Origin: Opitutia bacterium
GTDB lineage: Bacteria > Verrucomicrobiota > Verrucomicrobiia > Opitutales > Coraliomargaritaceae
NCBI GenBank assembly: GCA_003503355.1
Contig: DOCS01000190.1
Coordinates: forward strand, 1 to 6,826
Direction: 5' to 3'
Length of the DNA: 6,826 nt
Shown piece by piece: positions 1 through 6,826 of the stretch. Numbering within the stretch: position 1 is the stretch's first letter; each line of letters starts with the position of its first letter. The position numbers were made by a program, and so were the translations under genes. Under the pieces are notes generated by a model that worked only from the letters and a program-made list of their open reading frames with translations, was not told where the DNA came from and did not search any database.

Positions 1-1355
1 GCAGCCATACGACTGACGACTGTCTTCGCTTCGTGTGGTGTCAGATTCTGCGCTTCATCAATTATGAAAATAGTATCCGCGAGCGAACGCCCCCGAATGT
101 AAGTCATCGCTTCGACCTCCACCATACCATAATCAAACAGGAACTGGTACGGCTTGCGCGGCTTATTGGAATCCTCCTCGGCTTGTTCGATCTGCGCAGG
201 CTGCTTGGCCATTTTGGACATCGCCTTCTTACGCTTACGATTCGAAGTGATACGATCCAGCTTCGCTTGATTGGGGTCCACCGGCGGCCGTTTAACCACT
301 TTCCGATTACTAAATAGGACTTCGAGATTATCGTAAAAAGGCGCAATATAGGGAGCCATCTTCTCTTCCAGCGTGCCAGGCAGCGCTCCAGTGTCTTTGC
401 CAATATGCACCAACGGCCTGGTAATGAAAAGACGCTCGTAGAGATTATCATCCCCCAAGGTCTGATAGAGCGCCATCGCAATTGAGACCAGCGTCTTGCC
501 GGTCCCCGCCTTGCCCATACAGGTCACCAACTTAATATCCTCGTCGAGCAACGCATCCATCAACATGCGCTGTTCGTCGTTGAGTGGGTTAATGCGAATC
601 CCCTTCGGAATTTTCATCCCCACGCCATTACCGAGTATCAAGCCGTCGATCTGGCCGTCACCACGGTAGCGCGCCGGTTCGCGAAGCTCGCCGTTGCTCA
701 GGTAAATGTATTCATTAATGTACAGATCACGGGTGAGCTCGGGCGATACATCCAAGCCGTGCTGTTCCAGAAAGCATTCATACTCTGCGTCCTCCACTGC
801 AATGGTTTGAATCCCACCGCCGATTTGAGGCGTCTGCACCTTGTCGCTCATGTAGTCCTGAACTTCGAGGCCAAGCGCGATCCCCTTGAGTGCCATGTTC
901 GCGTCTTTCGTCACGAGGACAACGCGACAATCGGTGCACACTTCGTGCAAAAAGAAGCACGACGCCAGAATCAGGCTGTCGATTTTTTCCATATCGACCA
1001 GCGTAGCGCGCAATCGGCGCATGCCATCGCTTTCCGTCTCACCGGAGATGAAATAATCGTTAATCACCACCAACAGACGCCCACCGCTGGGTAAATCGCA
1101 ACTGAGTGCCGAACTGCCCTGACCGTTCATCTCCGGCGGAGTCGTCAGTTCTTCATCTAACAGCGCCCGCAGTTCTCGATGAATTTGACGAGCCGAAAAG
1201 CCTAACTCTCCCGGAGCGGACTTCTTGCGATCCAATTCTTCCAGTACTTCAACCGGGATCGCTACGGTGTTTTCTTCAAACTTCTGCAGACACTGCGGGT
1301 CGTGAAGCAGAACGTTGGTATCTAGAACAAAGATCTTTGGCTCGCTTTTTTTCAT
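1..1355 (-). CDS. PIN-PhoH family protein (PIN domain fused to PhoH ATPase), C-terminus cut by window edge
   Basis: I translated this gene by hand from ATG at 1355 (complement); 451 codons are open to the left edge with no stop, so the C-terminus is missing. Residues 1-170 form a PIN domain: [11 protein letters not shown] with Asp12, VLEELD (Glu39/Glu40), KIDSLIL (Asp126) and VTKDANM (Asp151) supply the usual acidic metal-binding set. A linker follows to about residue 262. The PhoH P-loop ATPase then shows Walker A GKAGTGKT (281-288, bases 492-515), [24 protein letters not shown] and Walker B FIIDEAQN (430-437). Family members of this architecture (Bacillus YlaK, mycobacterial PhoH2) are about 430-480 residues; PhoH2 is described as an RNA-unwinding ATPase with ribonuclease activity. 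The E. coli phoH and ybeZ products lack the PIN domain, so I give no symbol. Odd points are a basic insertion at about 350-402 and no ribosome binding site. The protein should be cytoplasmic, as no signal peptide or membrane segment is visible. Family assignment is near certain; the RNA substrate is unknown. Confidence 0.95.
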   Translation of the reverse strand, partial: MKKSEPKIFVLDTNVLLHDPQCLQKFEENTVAIPVEVLEELDRKKSAPGELGFSARQIHRELRALLDEELTTPPEMNGQGSSALSCDLPSGGRLLVVINDYFISGETESDGMRRLRATLVDMEKIDSLILASCFFLHEVCTDCRVVLVTKDANMALKGIALGLEVQDYMSDKVQTPQIGGGIQTIAVEDAEYECFLEQHGLDVSPELTRDLYINEYIYLSNGELREPARYRGDGQIDGLILGNGVGMKIPKGIRINPLNDEQRMLMDALLDEDIKLVTCMGKAGTGKTLVSIAMALYQTLGDDNLYERLFITRPLVHIGKDTGALPGTLEEKMAPYIAPFYDNLEVLFSNRKVVKRPPVDPNQAKLDRITSNRKRKKAMSKMAKQPAQIEQAEEDSNKPRKPYQFLFDYGMVEVEAMTYIRGRSLADTIFIIDEAQNLTPHEAKTVVSRMA

Positions 1356-1459
1356 TTTTTATTTCGGCAAGAGTAAGGAATTGGTAGCAGTTTACTATAT
1401 AATGACATGTACTGTGTAGCTGATTAAGACGACTAAATGCTACTCTGGTATCCTTTTTC
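1356..1459. promoter_or_regulatory. Divergent promoter region between the PIN-PhoH gene and rnc
   Basis: This AT-rich spacer lies between two outward-facing genes and must carry both promoters unless transcription enters from further away. A perfect TATAAT occurs on the plus strand at 1398-1403. The overlapping complement reads TATAGT at 1399-1394, so the same 10-bp stretch gives a -10-like element in both directions. I see no good -35 hexamer at 16-18 bases upstream in either direction and no TG extension. Predicted transcript starts would be near 1410 (rnc) and 1387 (phoH), giving leaders of roughly 90 and 30 bases. The element is seen directly; promoter activity is inferred. Confidence 0.5.
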
Positions 1460-1498
1460 GTGCAAGGGGAAAGCCGCACATCGCTCCATCACACACCC

Positions 1499-2179
1499 AT
1501 GACTCCACCATTAAACAGCTTTGAAAAAAAGACGGGGTATCGTTTCACAGACACCTCGCTCCTCGAGCTCGCCTTGACGCACCCGAGCTGCAGAGTTGAT
1601 CAAAACGATAACCAACGCCTTGAGTTTCTCGGCGATGCCGTTCTCGGTCTGGTCGTCGCGGAAGCGCTGTATCGCAACAATCCGCAACTGGATGAAGGCG
1701 CCCTTGACCATATGCGCGCCAGCCTAGTCAATGGCAAGACACTCACCACGCATGCCCGCGCACTCGGCGTCGGCACCGTCCTACAGGTCAGTGACGCCCA
1801 GCGGCAGCACCACGCGGAACCCAGTTCCGGTATGCTCGAAGACGCCTTCGAAGCCCTCATCGGTGCGATTCACCTCGACGGCGGCATCCAAGCAGCTCGC
1901 TCCTTTATTCTGCGCACGCTGGGCGACGCGATCGAAGCCGCCCCGGCAATCAGCACGTCCATCAACCCCAAAGGACGCCTGCAAGAATGGGCTCAACAGC
2001 AGCATGACGGAGCAGTGCCACACTACAGCGCACTGCCGCCAGCAGGCCCCGACCATGCCCGTGTCTATCAGGCTGCGGTTCAACTTAACGACACAGAACT
2101 CGGGCGCGGCCAAGGGAGCTCCAAAAAAGCCGCCGAAACCGCAGCGGCGGCCAATGCGCTGCAACAACTGAAGCGCTGA
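1499..2179 (+). CDS. rnc: Ribonuclease III
   Basis: This is RNase III, the Mg2+-dependent endonuclease that cuts double-stranded RNA in rRNA precursors and structured mRNAs and acts as a cytoplasmic homodimer. Numbered from ATG 1499 the protein has 226 residues, the same length as the E. coli enzyme. The catalytic domain (about 5-145) has the signature [10 protein letters not shown] with Glu42 and Asp46, and [10 protein letters not shown] with Asp115 and Glu118, which together make the four-residue metal site. The double-stranded RNA-binding domain (about 153-223) starts at NPKGRLQEW and ends with [16 protein letters not shown], containing the conserved KKAAE helix. An in-frame GTG at 1460 would add 13 residues (MQGESRTSLHHTP). 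I prefer 1499 because the family begins about ten residues before the GY-F motif and the extension has no family character. Neither start has a Shine-Dalgarno sequence. The gene ends one base into mfd, so the two form an operon. Identity is firm; the exact start is less so. Confidence 0.96.
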   Translation: MTPPLNSFEKKTGYRFTDTSLLELALTHPSCRVDQNDNQRLEFLGDAVLGLVVAEALYRNNPQLDEGALDHMRASLVNGKTLTTHARALGVGTVLQVSDAQRQHHAEPSSGMLEDAFEALIGAIHLDGGIQAARSFILRTLGDAIEAAPAISTSINPKGRLQEWAQQQHDGAVPHYSALPPAGPDHARVYQAAVQLNDTELGRGQGSSKKAAETAAAANALQQLKR

Positions 2180-2181
2180 TG
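2177..2181 (+). promoter_or_regulatory. rnc stop / mfd start overlap (TGATG)
   Basis: The rnc stop TGA (2177-2179) shares its last base with the mfd ATG (2179-2181). No Shine-Dalgarno motif lies in the last 25 bases of rnc. Ribosomes finishing rnc are therefore the likeliest source of mfd initiation (termination-reinitiation coupling). The overlap is seen directly; coupling is inferred. It also supports the mfd start chosen here. Confidence 0.7.
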
Positions 2182-5100
2182 GCCATCCTCCTGCCAGATG
2201 CCTGCACGGCGCAACTGTTCCACGGTCTCAGCGTCGAAGCGCGCGCCGCCTTTGCCACCGCCGTGGCCAAGGAACGCCCCCAACACACCACAGTCCTACT
2301 CACCACAGACCCGAGCCGCGCACAGGAACTCGCCACCGAAGCCGAAACCTACGCCCCATGGTTCAGCCCCAAAACCAAGCTGGAGGTACATCATTTCCCC
2401 GAACAACCGCCGCCGGACATTGACGCCAACCGCCGCACGGACCGCATCTGCGAGCGCCTCACCGTACAAAGCGCGCTGCTGCGGCCGAGCAAAAGCGCCC
2501 GTCTCATCATCGCCACGCCGGAAGCTCTACTCGGCGCCTGCCCCGGTCGCACGCAATTCGAAAACCAACAACTAAAGCTGCGCACCGGCGAGCAACATGC
2601 CTTTGGTGAACTGGTTAAACAGCTCACTGGCGAACTCGACTACGACGCCGAAGCGCTTTGCGAGCACCCCGGACAACTCGCCACCCGCGGCGGCCTGCTC
2701 GACATCTATCCCTACGATGCGCAACAACCGTATCGTCTCGACTTTTTCGGCGATGAAATCGAAAGCATCCGCAGCTTCGACCCCGGCTCGCAACGCACGC
2801 AGGAAAGCATCAGCGCGATCACGATTCCAGCCGCGGCCAGCAGTCAACAGACCAACGCCGCCGAGGGTCAATTCATCGAATACCTGACCAACGACTCGAT
2901 TGCGTGGCTCCTCGAAGAGCCCTCGCAACTAGTGCGCGAACATCCCTACCGCTTCGAAAAAACCAAACGAACCAGCGGCAAACTCCACAGCGTCGAACAA
3001 ATCTTCACCCTGCGCACACAAGCGCAGGATCGCCGCATCGGCATGTGTACCGTCGATACGGAGCCGATGCTATTCGCCAAAGCTGTGCGGGTCGCACTCA
3101 ATACCGAACCGACCGCCAACTACCGCCTCCACACCGATGCCGTTCAAGTGGGCTTCGACCGTTTTGAATCAGAGCAAAGCGTACGTACAACATTCGAAGC
3201 ACAGATCGCCGACTGGGCAAAGCAGGACAAGTTAACCCCCTACTTCGTAACCACCAGCGAGAGTGAGGCCAACCGTATCCGCGAGCTGCTGGCAGACAAC
3301 CCACTCACCGCAAAACTCAAACCGAACTACCTCCACGGCACCATCTCCGGCGGTTTCCTTTCGCCTGGCGCGCCCTCATGGCTGCCGCTCAAGCAAAGTA
3401 AAACATCCGCCGGCATCGTGCTGATCACCGACAGTGAATACTTTGGTCGTCAACGGCGCAAACTTAGCCGCAACCAAGAGCGCGCCCGCCCAACGATTTC
3501 ACAAGTCGATCAACTGCTCGATTTCACCGAACTGGTCAACGGCGATCCGCTGGTGCATTTGCAACACGGCGTCTGCCTGTTCCGCGGGCTGAGCACACTC
3601 GAAATTCAAGGCGGCAGCAAGGAAGTGATTTCGGTCGAATTTGCCGACCACATGACGGTGCACGTGCCGCTGCACGAATCGCACCTCCTGACCCGCTATG
3701 TCGGCTTGAGTAAAGCGAGCCCCAAACTGGGCAAGGTCGGCGGCGCCGCGTGGGAAAAGACCCGCCGTGCGGCCGAGGTCGCCACGCTCGACTACGCCGC
3801 CGAGTTGCTCACGCTACATGCGCAACGTGACCAAGAACAAGGCTACGCCTTTCCCGCCGACCATCCATGGCAAGCCACCTTTGAAAGCGCCTTCCCCTTC
3901 AAGGAAACCCCAGACCAGCTCAGCGCAATCGAGGCAGCCAAGACCGACATGGAAAGCCCGCTGCCAATGGACCGCCTGATCTGCGGCGACGTTGGCTTCG
4001 GAAAAACCGAGGTCGCGATTCGCACGGTGCTCAAGGCTGTGCTCGCGGGTAAGCAAGCCGCAGTGCTGGTACCGACCACGGTGCTCTGCCAGCAACACTT
4101 CAATACCTTTCGCGAGCGCATGGCGGAGTATCCGATCATCATCGATATGGTCAGCCGATTTCGCAGCCCCAAGCAAAACAAAGAGGTCATCGCCAGTTTG
4201 GCAGAAGGACGCATCGATATCGTCATCGGCACCCATCGCATCCTCAGCAAGGATGTACACTTCCAAGACCTCGGCCTGCTTGTGGTCGATGAAGAGCAGC
4301 GCTTCGGCGTGCGCCAAAAAGAGCGCATCAAGCAACTGCGCGCCAACGTCGACATTCTCACCCTCAGCGCCACTCCGATTCCACGCACACTGTACATGGC
4401 GCTCGCCGGCGCCCGTGCCATGAGCGTGATCGAAACGCCGCCGGTCGATCGACGCCCGATTGAGACGATTGTTAAAAGCTATTCCTCCGACCTGATCAAA
4501 AGCGCGATTCAAGCTGAGACCGACCGTGGCGGCCAGGTATTTTATCTGCACAACCGCGTGAGCACGATCGAAGGCGTCGCTCATCAAATCCGCGAGATGC
4601 ACCCCAAACTGCGTGTCGGCGTCGGCCATGGTCAGATGGAAGAAAACGCCCTGGAAAAAATCATGACCAAATTCGTCGCCGGCGGCTTCGACGTTCTGGT
4701 CTGCACCACGATCATCGAGTCTGGTATCGACGTGCCCAACTGCAACACACTGATTATTGAAGGGGCCGACCGCTTTGGGCTGGCACAACTCTACCAAATC
4801 CGTGGCCGCGTCGGCCGCTTCAAACGCCAAGCCTACGCCTACCTCCTGCTGCACCGGCACGCCGCGCTGGTCGAACAAGCCCAGAAACGCCTCAACGCGC
4901 TCAAACAGCACAACCAACTCGGCGCCGGGTTCCGCATCGCCATGCGCGATCTCGAACTGCGCGGCGCCGGCAACTTGCTCGGCTCGCAACAAAGCGGCCA
5001 CATCGCCGGCGTCGGCTTTGAGCTGTATTGCCAATTACTCAAGCAAAGCGTGGCGCGACTCAAGGGCGAGCCCGGTGCCGACCGCATCCGCGCCGAGGTG

Positions 5101-5595
5101 AAACTCGACTTCATCGCCACCGGCGAGGGCGGCTCGATCTCTCGGCGCACCAGCGGCAGCGCTGGCTTTGCTGCCATCAAGGATGCCGAATACGCAGACC
5201 GCCGCGGCCGACTGACCGAAGCTGCCCTGCCCGTCGACTACGTGGCCGAACCGCGCCTACGCATCGACCTCTACCGCCGACTGGCGCTCGCCGATTCGGT
5301 CACGAGCATTCAAACAGTCGCCGAAGAAATTGCCGATCGCTTTGGAAAATTACCACCTGCCAGCCTGGCCTTAATCGAAGTCAGCCGCGTGCGGGTACTC
5401 GCCGAAGCCGCCGGTGTCCGCCGCGTCGAGAGCGAGAGCGACCGCCTCATTTGCCGCCTGGCTCAAGCCGATAAATCAGGCGAGTTCCTTAAAACCGGTG
5501 CTCGTTTCCCGCGTTTAAGAGCAACCGAACCACTCAAACGATTAAAGGAAATTCAGACGTTTTTAAGCAGGCACAAAAAGTCGACGGATCGATAA
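2179..5595 (+). CDS. mfd: Transcription-repair coupling factor Mfd
   Basis: Mfd is the ATP-driven DNA translocase that pushes stalled RNA polymerase off damaged templates and recruits UvrA for nucleotide excision repair. The protein has 1138 residues against 1148 in E. coli. The N-terminal UvrB-like module lacks a Walker A motif, as is normal, and has [10 protein letters not shown] (169-178) and [10 protein letters not shown] (185-194). By motif alignment Arg170, Arg186 and Phe190 match the E. coli UvrA-contact residues I recall as Arg165, Arg181 and Phe185. The CarD-like RNA polymerase interaction domain spans about 455-512 ([14 protein letters not shown]). The RecG-like motor follows: Walker A GDVGFGKT (603-610), DEEQ (704-707), SATPIPRT (from 730), [12 protein letters not shown] (843-854), QIRGRVGR (873-880), then the TRG hairpin (about 900-960). 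The autoinhibitory C-terminal TRCF domain begins at LPVDY (1017). A Gly/Ser/Arg-rich stretch at about 981-1014 is absent from E. coli Mfd. The gene is intact and is translated from an ATG that overlaps the rnc stop. RecG is excluded by the UvrB-like and CarD-like domains. Confidence 0.98.
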   Translation: MAILLPDACTAQLFHGLSVEARAAFATAVAKERPQHTTVLLTTDPSRAQELATEAETYAPWFSPKTKLEVHHFPEQPPPDIDANRRTDRICERLTVQSALLRPSKSARLIIATPEALLGACPGRTQFENQQLKLRTGEQHAFGELVKQLTGELDYDAEALCEHPGQLATRGGLLDIYPYDAQQPYRLDFFGDEIESIRSFDPGSQRTQESISAITIPAAASSQQTNAAEGQFIEYLTNDSIAWLLEEPSQLVREHPYRFEKTKRTSGKLHSVEQIFTLRTQAQDRRIGMCTVDTEPMLFAKAVRVALNTEPTANYRLHTDAVQVGFDRFESEQSVRTTFEAQIADWAKQDKLTPYFVTTSESEANRIRELLADNPLTAKLKPNYLHGTISGGFLSPGAPSWLPLKQSKTSAGIVLITDSEYFGRQRRKLSRNQERARPTISQVDQLLDFTELVNGDPLVHLQHGVCLFRGLSTLEIQGGSKEVISVEFADHMTVHVPLHESHLLTRYVGLSKASPKLGKVGGAAWEKTRRAAEVATLDYAAELLTLHAQRDQEQGYAFPADHPWQATFESAFPFKETPDQLSAIEAAKTDMESPLPMDRLICGDVGFGKTEVAIRTVLKAVLAGKQAAVLVPTTVLCQQHFNTFRERMAEYPIIIDMVSRFRSPKQNKEVIASLAEGRIDIVIGTHRILSKDVHFQDLGLLVVDEEQRFGVRQKERIKQLRANVDILTLSATPIPRTLYMALAGARAMSVIETPPVDRRPIETIVKSYSSDLIKSAIQAETDRGGQVFYLHNRVSTIEGVAHQIREMHPKLRVGVGHGQMEENALEKIMTKFVAGGFDVLVCTTIIESGIDVPNCNTLIIEGADRFGLAQLYQIRGRVGRFKRQAYAYLLLHRHAALVEQAQKRLNALKQHNQLGAGFRIAMRDLELRGAGNLLGSQQSGHIAGVGFELYCQLLKQSVARLKGEPGADRIRAEVKLDFIATGEGGSISRRTSGSAGFAAIKDAEYADRRGRLTEAALPVDYVAEPRLRIDLYRRLALADSVTSIQTVAEEIADRFGKLPPASLALIEVSRVRVLAEAAGVRRVESESDRLICRLAQADKSGEFLKTGARFPRLRATEPLKRLKEIQTFLSRHKKSTDR

Positions 5596-5654
5596 CAGCA
5601 CTAGCGACGTTCAGATTCTGAAGAGCGCAGCCGAGAATCGCACGTTTTCGCCGC

Positions 5655-5682
5655 TTGACCGCACCCAATCCGCTTCTACTGT
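5655..5682 (+). promoter_or_regulatory. Candidate weak promoter upstream of the SurA-like gene
   Basis: In the 127-base spacer after mfd, TTGACC (5655-5660) matches the -35 consensus at five of six positions. After 16 bases, TACTGT (5677-5682) keeps the first, second and last consensus bases of a -10 element. A transcript would start near 5690, about 33 bases before the ATG at 5723. No convincing terminator separates this spacer from mfd; the only symmetric element is the short TTCAG/CTGAA pair at 5610-5622, without a T run. Read-through from mfd is therefore equally possible. This is a consensus match only. Confidence 0.3.
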
Positions 5683-5722
5683 TGCGACACATTCGCAATT
5701 CCCATCAACGCCACGCGCGCCC

Positions 5723-6715
5723 ATGACGCTCAAACGCTTTCTTCCTTTCCTTTTCGCTTCACTCTTCGCCCTCAGCCTAGTCGGCCCGGTGCACGCCCAA
5801 CAGGACCGTGACTTGATTCGCCTTGGCAACGGCATCGCTGCCATCGCCGAAGGAGAAATCATCACCCTCGAGCAGCTCCGCAAAGAGCTCGAGCCAATTA
5901 TCCCCCGCCTTCGCGTCGAAGCCAAAAACGAACAAGAATTTGCCGCGCGGATCGATCAATTGAGCAAGGAAGTGCTGCAAAACATGATCGATCGCATCTT
6001 GATCGTCAAAGCCGCCGAGGAAAAAGGTCTCCTGCTACCACCCTCCTACATCGATCAGGAATACGATGAAGTCATTACCCGCGACTTCGGCGGCGACCGT
6101 GGACGCTTTCTCGACTACCTAAAGGCTCAAGGGCTGACACCGCGTGAATACCGTAAAAACATCTACAAGCGCGTCGTGGTAAACGTCATGCGCCAGCAAA
6201 ACCGCAAGTCAGAGTCCGAGATCAGCCCCGAGCGCATTCAGGATTTTTACATCAAAAACAAAGTTCGTTTTTACCAGGAAGAAGCCGTCCACCTGCGCCA
6301 GATCATCCTCACGCCAATGGCTGACGAAGGCACAGCACTGCTGCAGCAGACTGCTACAAAGATCATCACCGAACTCGACGGCGGCGCTAACTTCGGCGAC
6401 CTGGCACGCAAATACAGTCAAGACGACATGAGCCGCCGTGGTGGTGATTGGGGCTGGATCAAACGTCAGGACATCCGCAAAGAACTCAGCTCCGTGGCAT
6501 TCGACCTGAGGCCCGGCGACTACAGCCAACCCGTTGAACTCGGCAATACGATCTTCATTCTCTACAGCGAAGACAAACGCGACGAAATGATCCAACCCGT
6601 CTCCATGGTGCGTGAAGTCATCGAGAACGTCCTAGTCGGCGAAATCGCCCGCGAAAGCCAACAGCGCTGGCTGCAGGACGTCCGCGAAGACGCTTACGTG
6701 CGCTACTTCCTGTAG
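5723..6715 (+). CDS. Exported SurA/PpiC-type (parvulin-fold) chaperone, probable peptidylprolyl isomerase family
   Basis: The 330-residue product begins with a Sec signal peptide: basic MTLKR, a hydrophobic core (6-20), then GPVHA before QQ, with likely cleavage after Ala25. No lipobox Cys is present, so a soluble periplasmic protein is expected. Residues 34-165 resemble the SurA N-terminal chaperone region ([18 protein letters not shown], then long helices including [18 protein letters not shown]). Residues 187-286 are a single parvulin domain with [11 protein letters not shown] (224-234), RRGGDWGW (238-245) and a closing [10 protein letters not shown] strand. A C-terminal helix (about 290-330) follows, as in SurA, where N- and C-terminal helices pack together. 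E. coli SurA has two parvulin domains and 428 residues, so this is a shorter relative and I do not use the name surA. Both positions normally held by histidine in the parvulin site are changed (Gln193, Phe278), so isomerase activity is doubtful and a holdase role for outer-membrane proteins is the better guess. The ATG at 5723 is preceded by a C-rich leader without a Shine-Dalgarno motif. Confidence 0.9.
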   Translation: MTLKRFLPFLFASLFALSLVGPVHAQQDRDLIRLGNGIAAIAEGEIITLEQLRKELEPIIPRLRVEAKNEQEFAARIDQLSKEVLQNMIDRILIVKAAEEKGLLLPPSYIDQEYDEVITRDFGGDRGRFLDYLKAQGLTPREYRKNIYKRVVVNVMRQQNRKSESEISPERIQDFYIKNKVRFYQEEAVHLRQIILTPMADEGTALLQQTATKIITELDGGANFGDLARKYSQDDMSRRGGDWGWIKRQDIRKELSSVAFDLRPGDYSQPVELGNTIFILYSEDKRDEMIQPVSMVREVIENVLVGEIARESQQRWLQDVREDAYVRYFL

Positions 6716-6725
6716 GAACCAAGGA

Positions 6726-6749
6726 CAGATCGGCGCCCAGATCGGCACC
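6726..6749 (+). repeat. 12-bp tandem direct repeat, two copies
   Basis: Two adjacent 12-base units, CAGATCGGCGCC (6726-6737) and CAGATCGGCACC (6738-6749), match at 11 of 12 positions. They begin 11 bases after the stop of the SurA-like gene. The unit could be a slippage duplication or a paired protein-binding site. Nothing else in the window repeats it as far as I can see. Confidence 0.55.
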
Positions 6750-6766
6750 GAAGCCCTACAATGTAG

Positions 6767-6788
6767 CGTGACCGCGACAGCGGTTGCG
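6767..6788 (+). other. Small GC-rich hairpin downstream of the SurA-like gene
   Basis: CGTGACCGC (6767-6775) can pair with GCGGTTGCG (6780-6788) around a GACA loop, giving nine pairs of which two are G-U wobbles. It lies 52 bases after the stop codon. No T run follows, so it is not a classical intrinsic terminator. It could be a U-less terminator, an mRNA 3' stabilising hairpin, or chance in GC-rich DNA. The remaining bases to 6826 show no gene I can support, although an open GTG frame from 6768 runs to the edge. Confidence 0.3.
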
Positions 6789-6826
6789 ACGCCCTGCCGA
6801 CGCAGCAATCAACGCCGATCACAACC

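Noticed and set aside
33..1387. Several plus-strand open frames (33-317, 759-1094, 1106-1387)
   Set aside because: They lie antisense to the PIN-PhoH gene, whose minus-strand reading is uninterrupted for 451 codons with clear PIN and Walker motifs.
1276..1479. Minus-strand 67-codon frame spanning the divergent spacer
   Set aside because: It overlaps the PIN-PhoH start in another frame, has no ribosome binding site or family resemblance, and crosses the likely promoter.
1731..2171. Open frame of 146 codons inside rnc, +1 relative frame
   Set aside because: Its product is Ser/Pro/Arg-rich low-complexity sequence typical of a frame-shifted reading of a GC-rich gene; the rnc frame carries every catalytic motif.
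3814..5034. Long 406-codon open frame on the minus strand opposite the Mfd motor region
   Set aside because: It lies wholly antisense to the most conserved part of mfd, shows no recognisable domain, and is the kind of open antisense frame expected from GC-rich codon use.
1..5595. Possible horizontal origin of the PIN-PhoH gene from its lower GC than mfd
   Set aside because: Counting two single 60-base lines (1-60: 32 of 60; 4801-4860: 42 of 60) suggests a difference, but the sample is far too small and conserved gene-specific codon use could explain it.
5610..5622. TTCAG/CTGAA palindrome after mfd as a terminator
   Set aside because: The stem is only five pairs, AT-rich, with a three-base loop and no T run.
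6692..6715. Aromatic C-terminus (YVRYFL) of the chaperone as an outer-membrane protein targeting signal
   Set aside because: The last residue is Leu rather than Phe/Trp, and the protein is helical and parvulin-like with no beta-barrel pattern.
6768..6826. Open GTG frame running off the right edge as a new gene start
   Set aside because: Only 19 codons are visible, the start lies within the hairpin, and the residues show no family signal.
1..6826. Defence, phage, transposon or CRISPR content
   Set aside because: Both strands are accounted for by four housekeeping genes and short spacers; I saw no repeat arrays, terminal inverted repeats, transposase or integrase motifs.

Overview
The window reads as a chromosomal housekeeping segment of a Gram-negative bacterium. 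It holds four protein-coding genes and no trace of phage, transposon, CRISPR or defence modules. The lineage is not directly readable. The moderate-to-high GC, the absence of Shine-Dalgarno motifs before any of the four starts, a periplasmic parvulin-type chaperone, and the wording of the Mfd C-terminal domain ([20 protein letters not shown]) fit my memory of Verrucomicrobiota, class Opitutia, best. I hold that assignment at moderate confidence only.

Layout. Bases 1-1355 (minus strand) carry the first 451 codons of a PIN-PhoH protein: an N-terminal PIN ribonuclease-like domain fused to a PhoH ATPase. The gene runs off the left edge just after the Walker B motif. A short AT-rich spacer with a near-symmetric -10-like element separates it from a divergent plus-strand pair: rnc (RNase III, 1499-2179) and mfd (transcription-repair coupling factor, 2179-5595), which overlap by one base. 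After a 127-base spacer comes an exported SurA/PpiC-type chaperone (5723-6715). The last 111 bases hold a 12-bp tandem repeat and a small hairpin but no convincing gene.

How the genes relate. PIN-PhoH and RNase III are both RNA-processing enzymes expressed divergently from one spacer, so shared control is plausible. rnc and mfd are almost certainly co-transcribed and translationally coupled. Mfd displaces stalled RNA polymerase and recruits UvrA; its UvrA-binding, RNAP-binding and translocase motifs are intact. The chaperone gene probably belongs to the same transcriptional direction but may have its own weak promoter.

I did not find an undescribed system. The points most worth checking are the parvulin domain, which lacks both family histidines; a lysine/arginine-rich insertion inside the PhoH ATPase domain; the symmetric divergent promoter; and a glycine/serine/arginine-rich insertion before the Mfd C-terminal domain.
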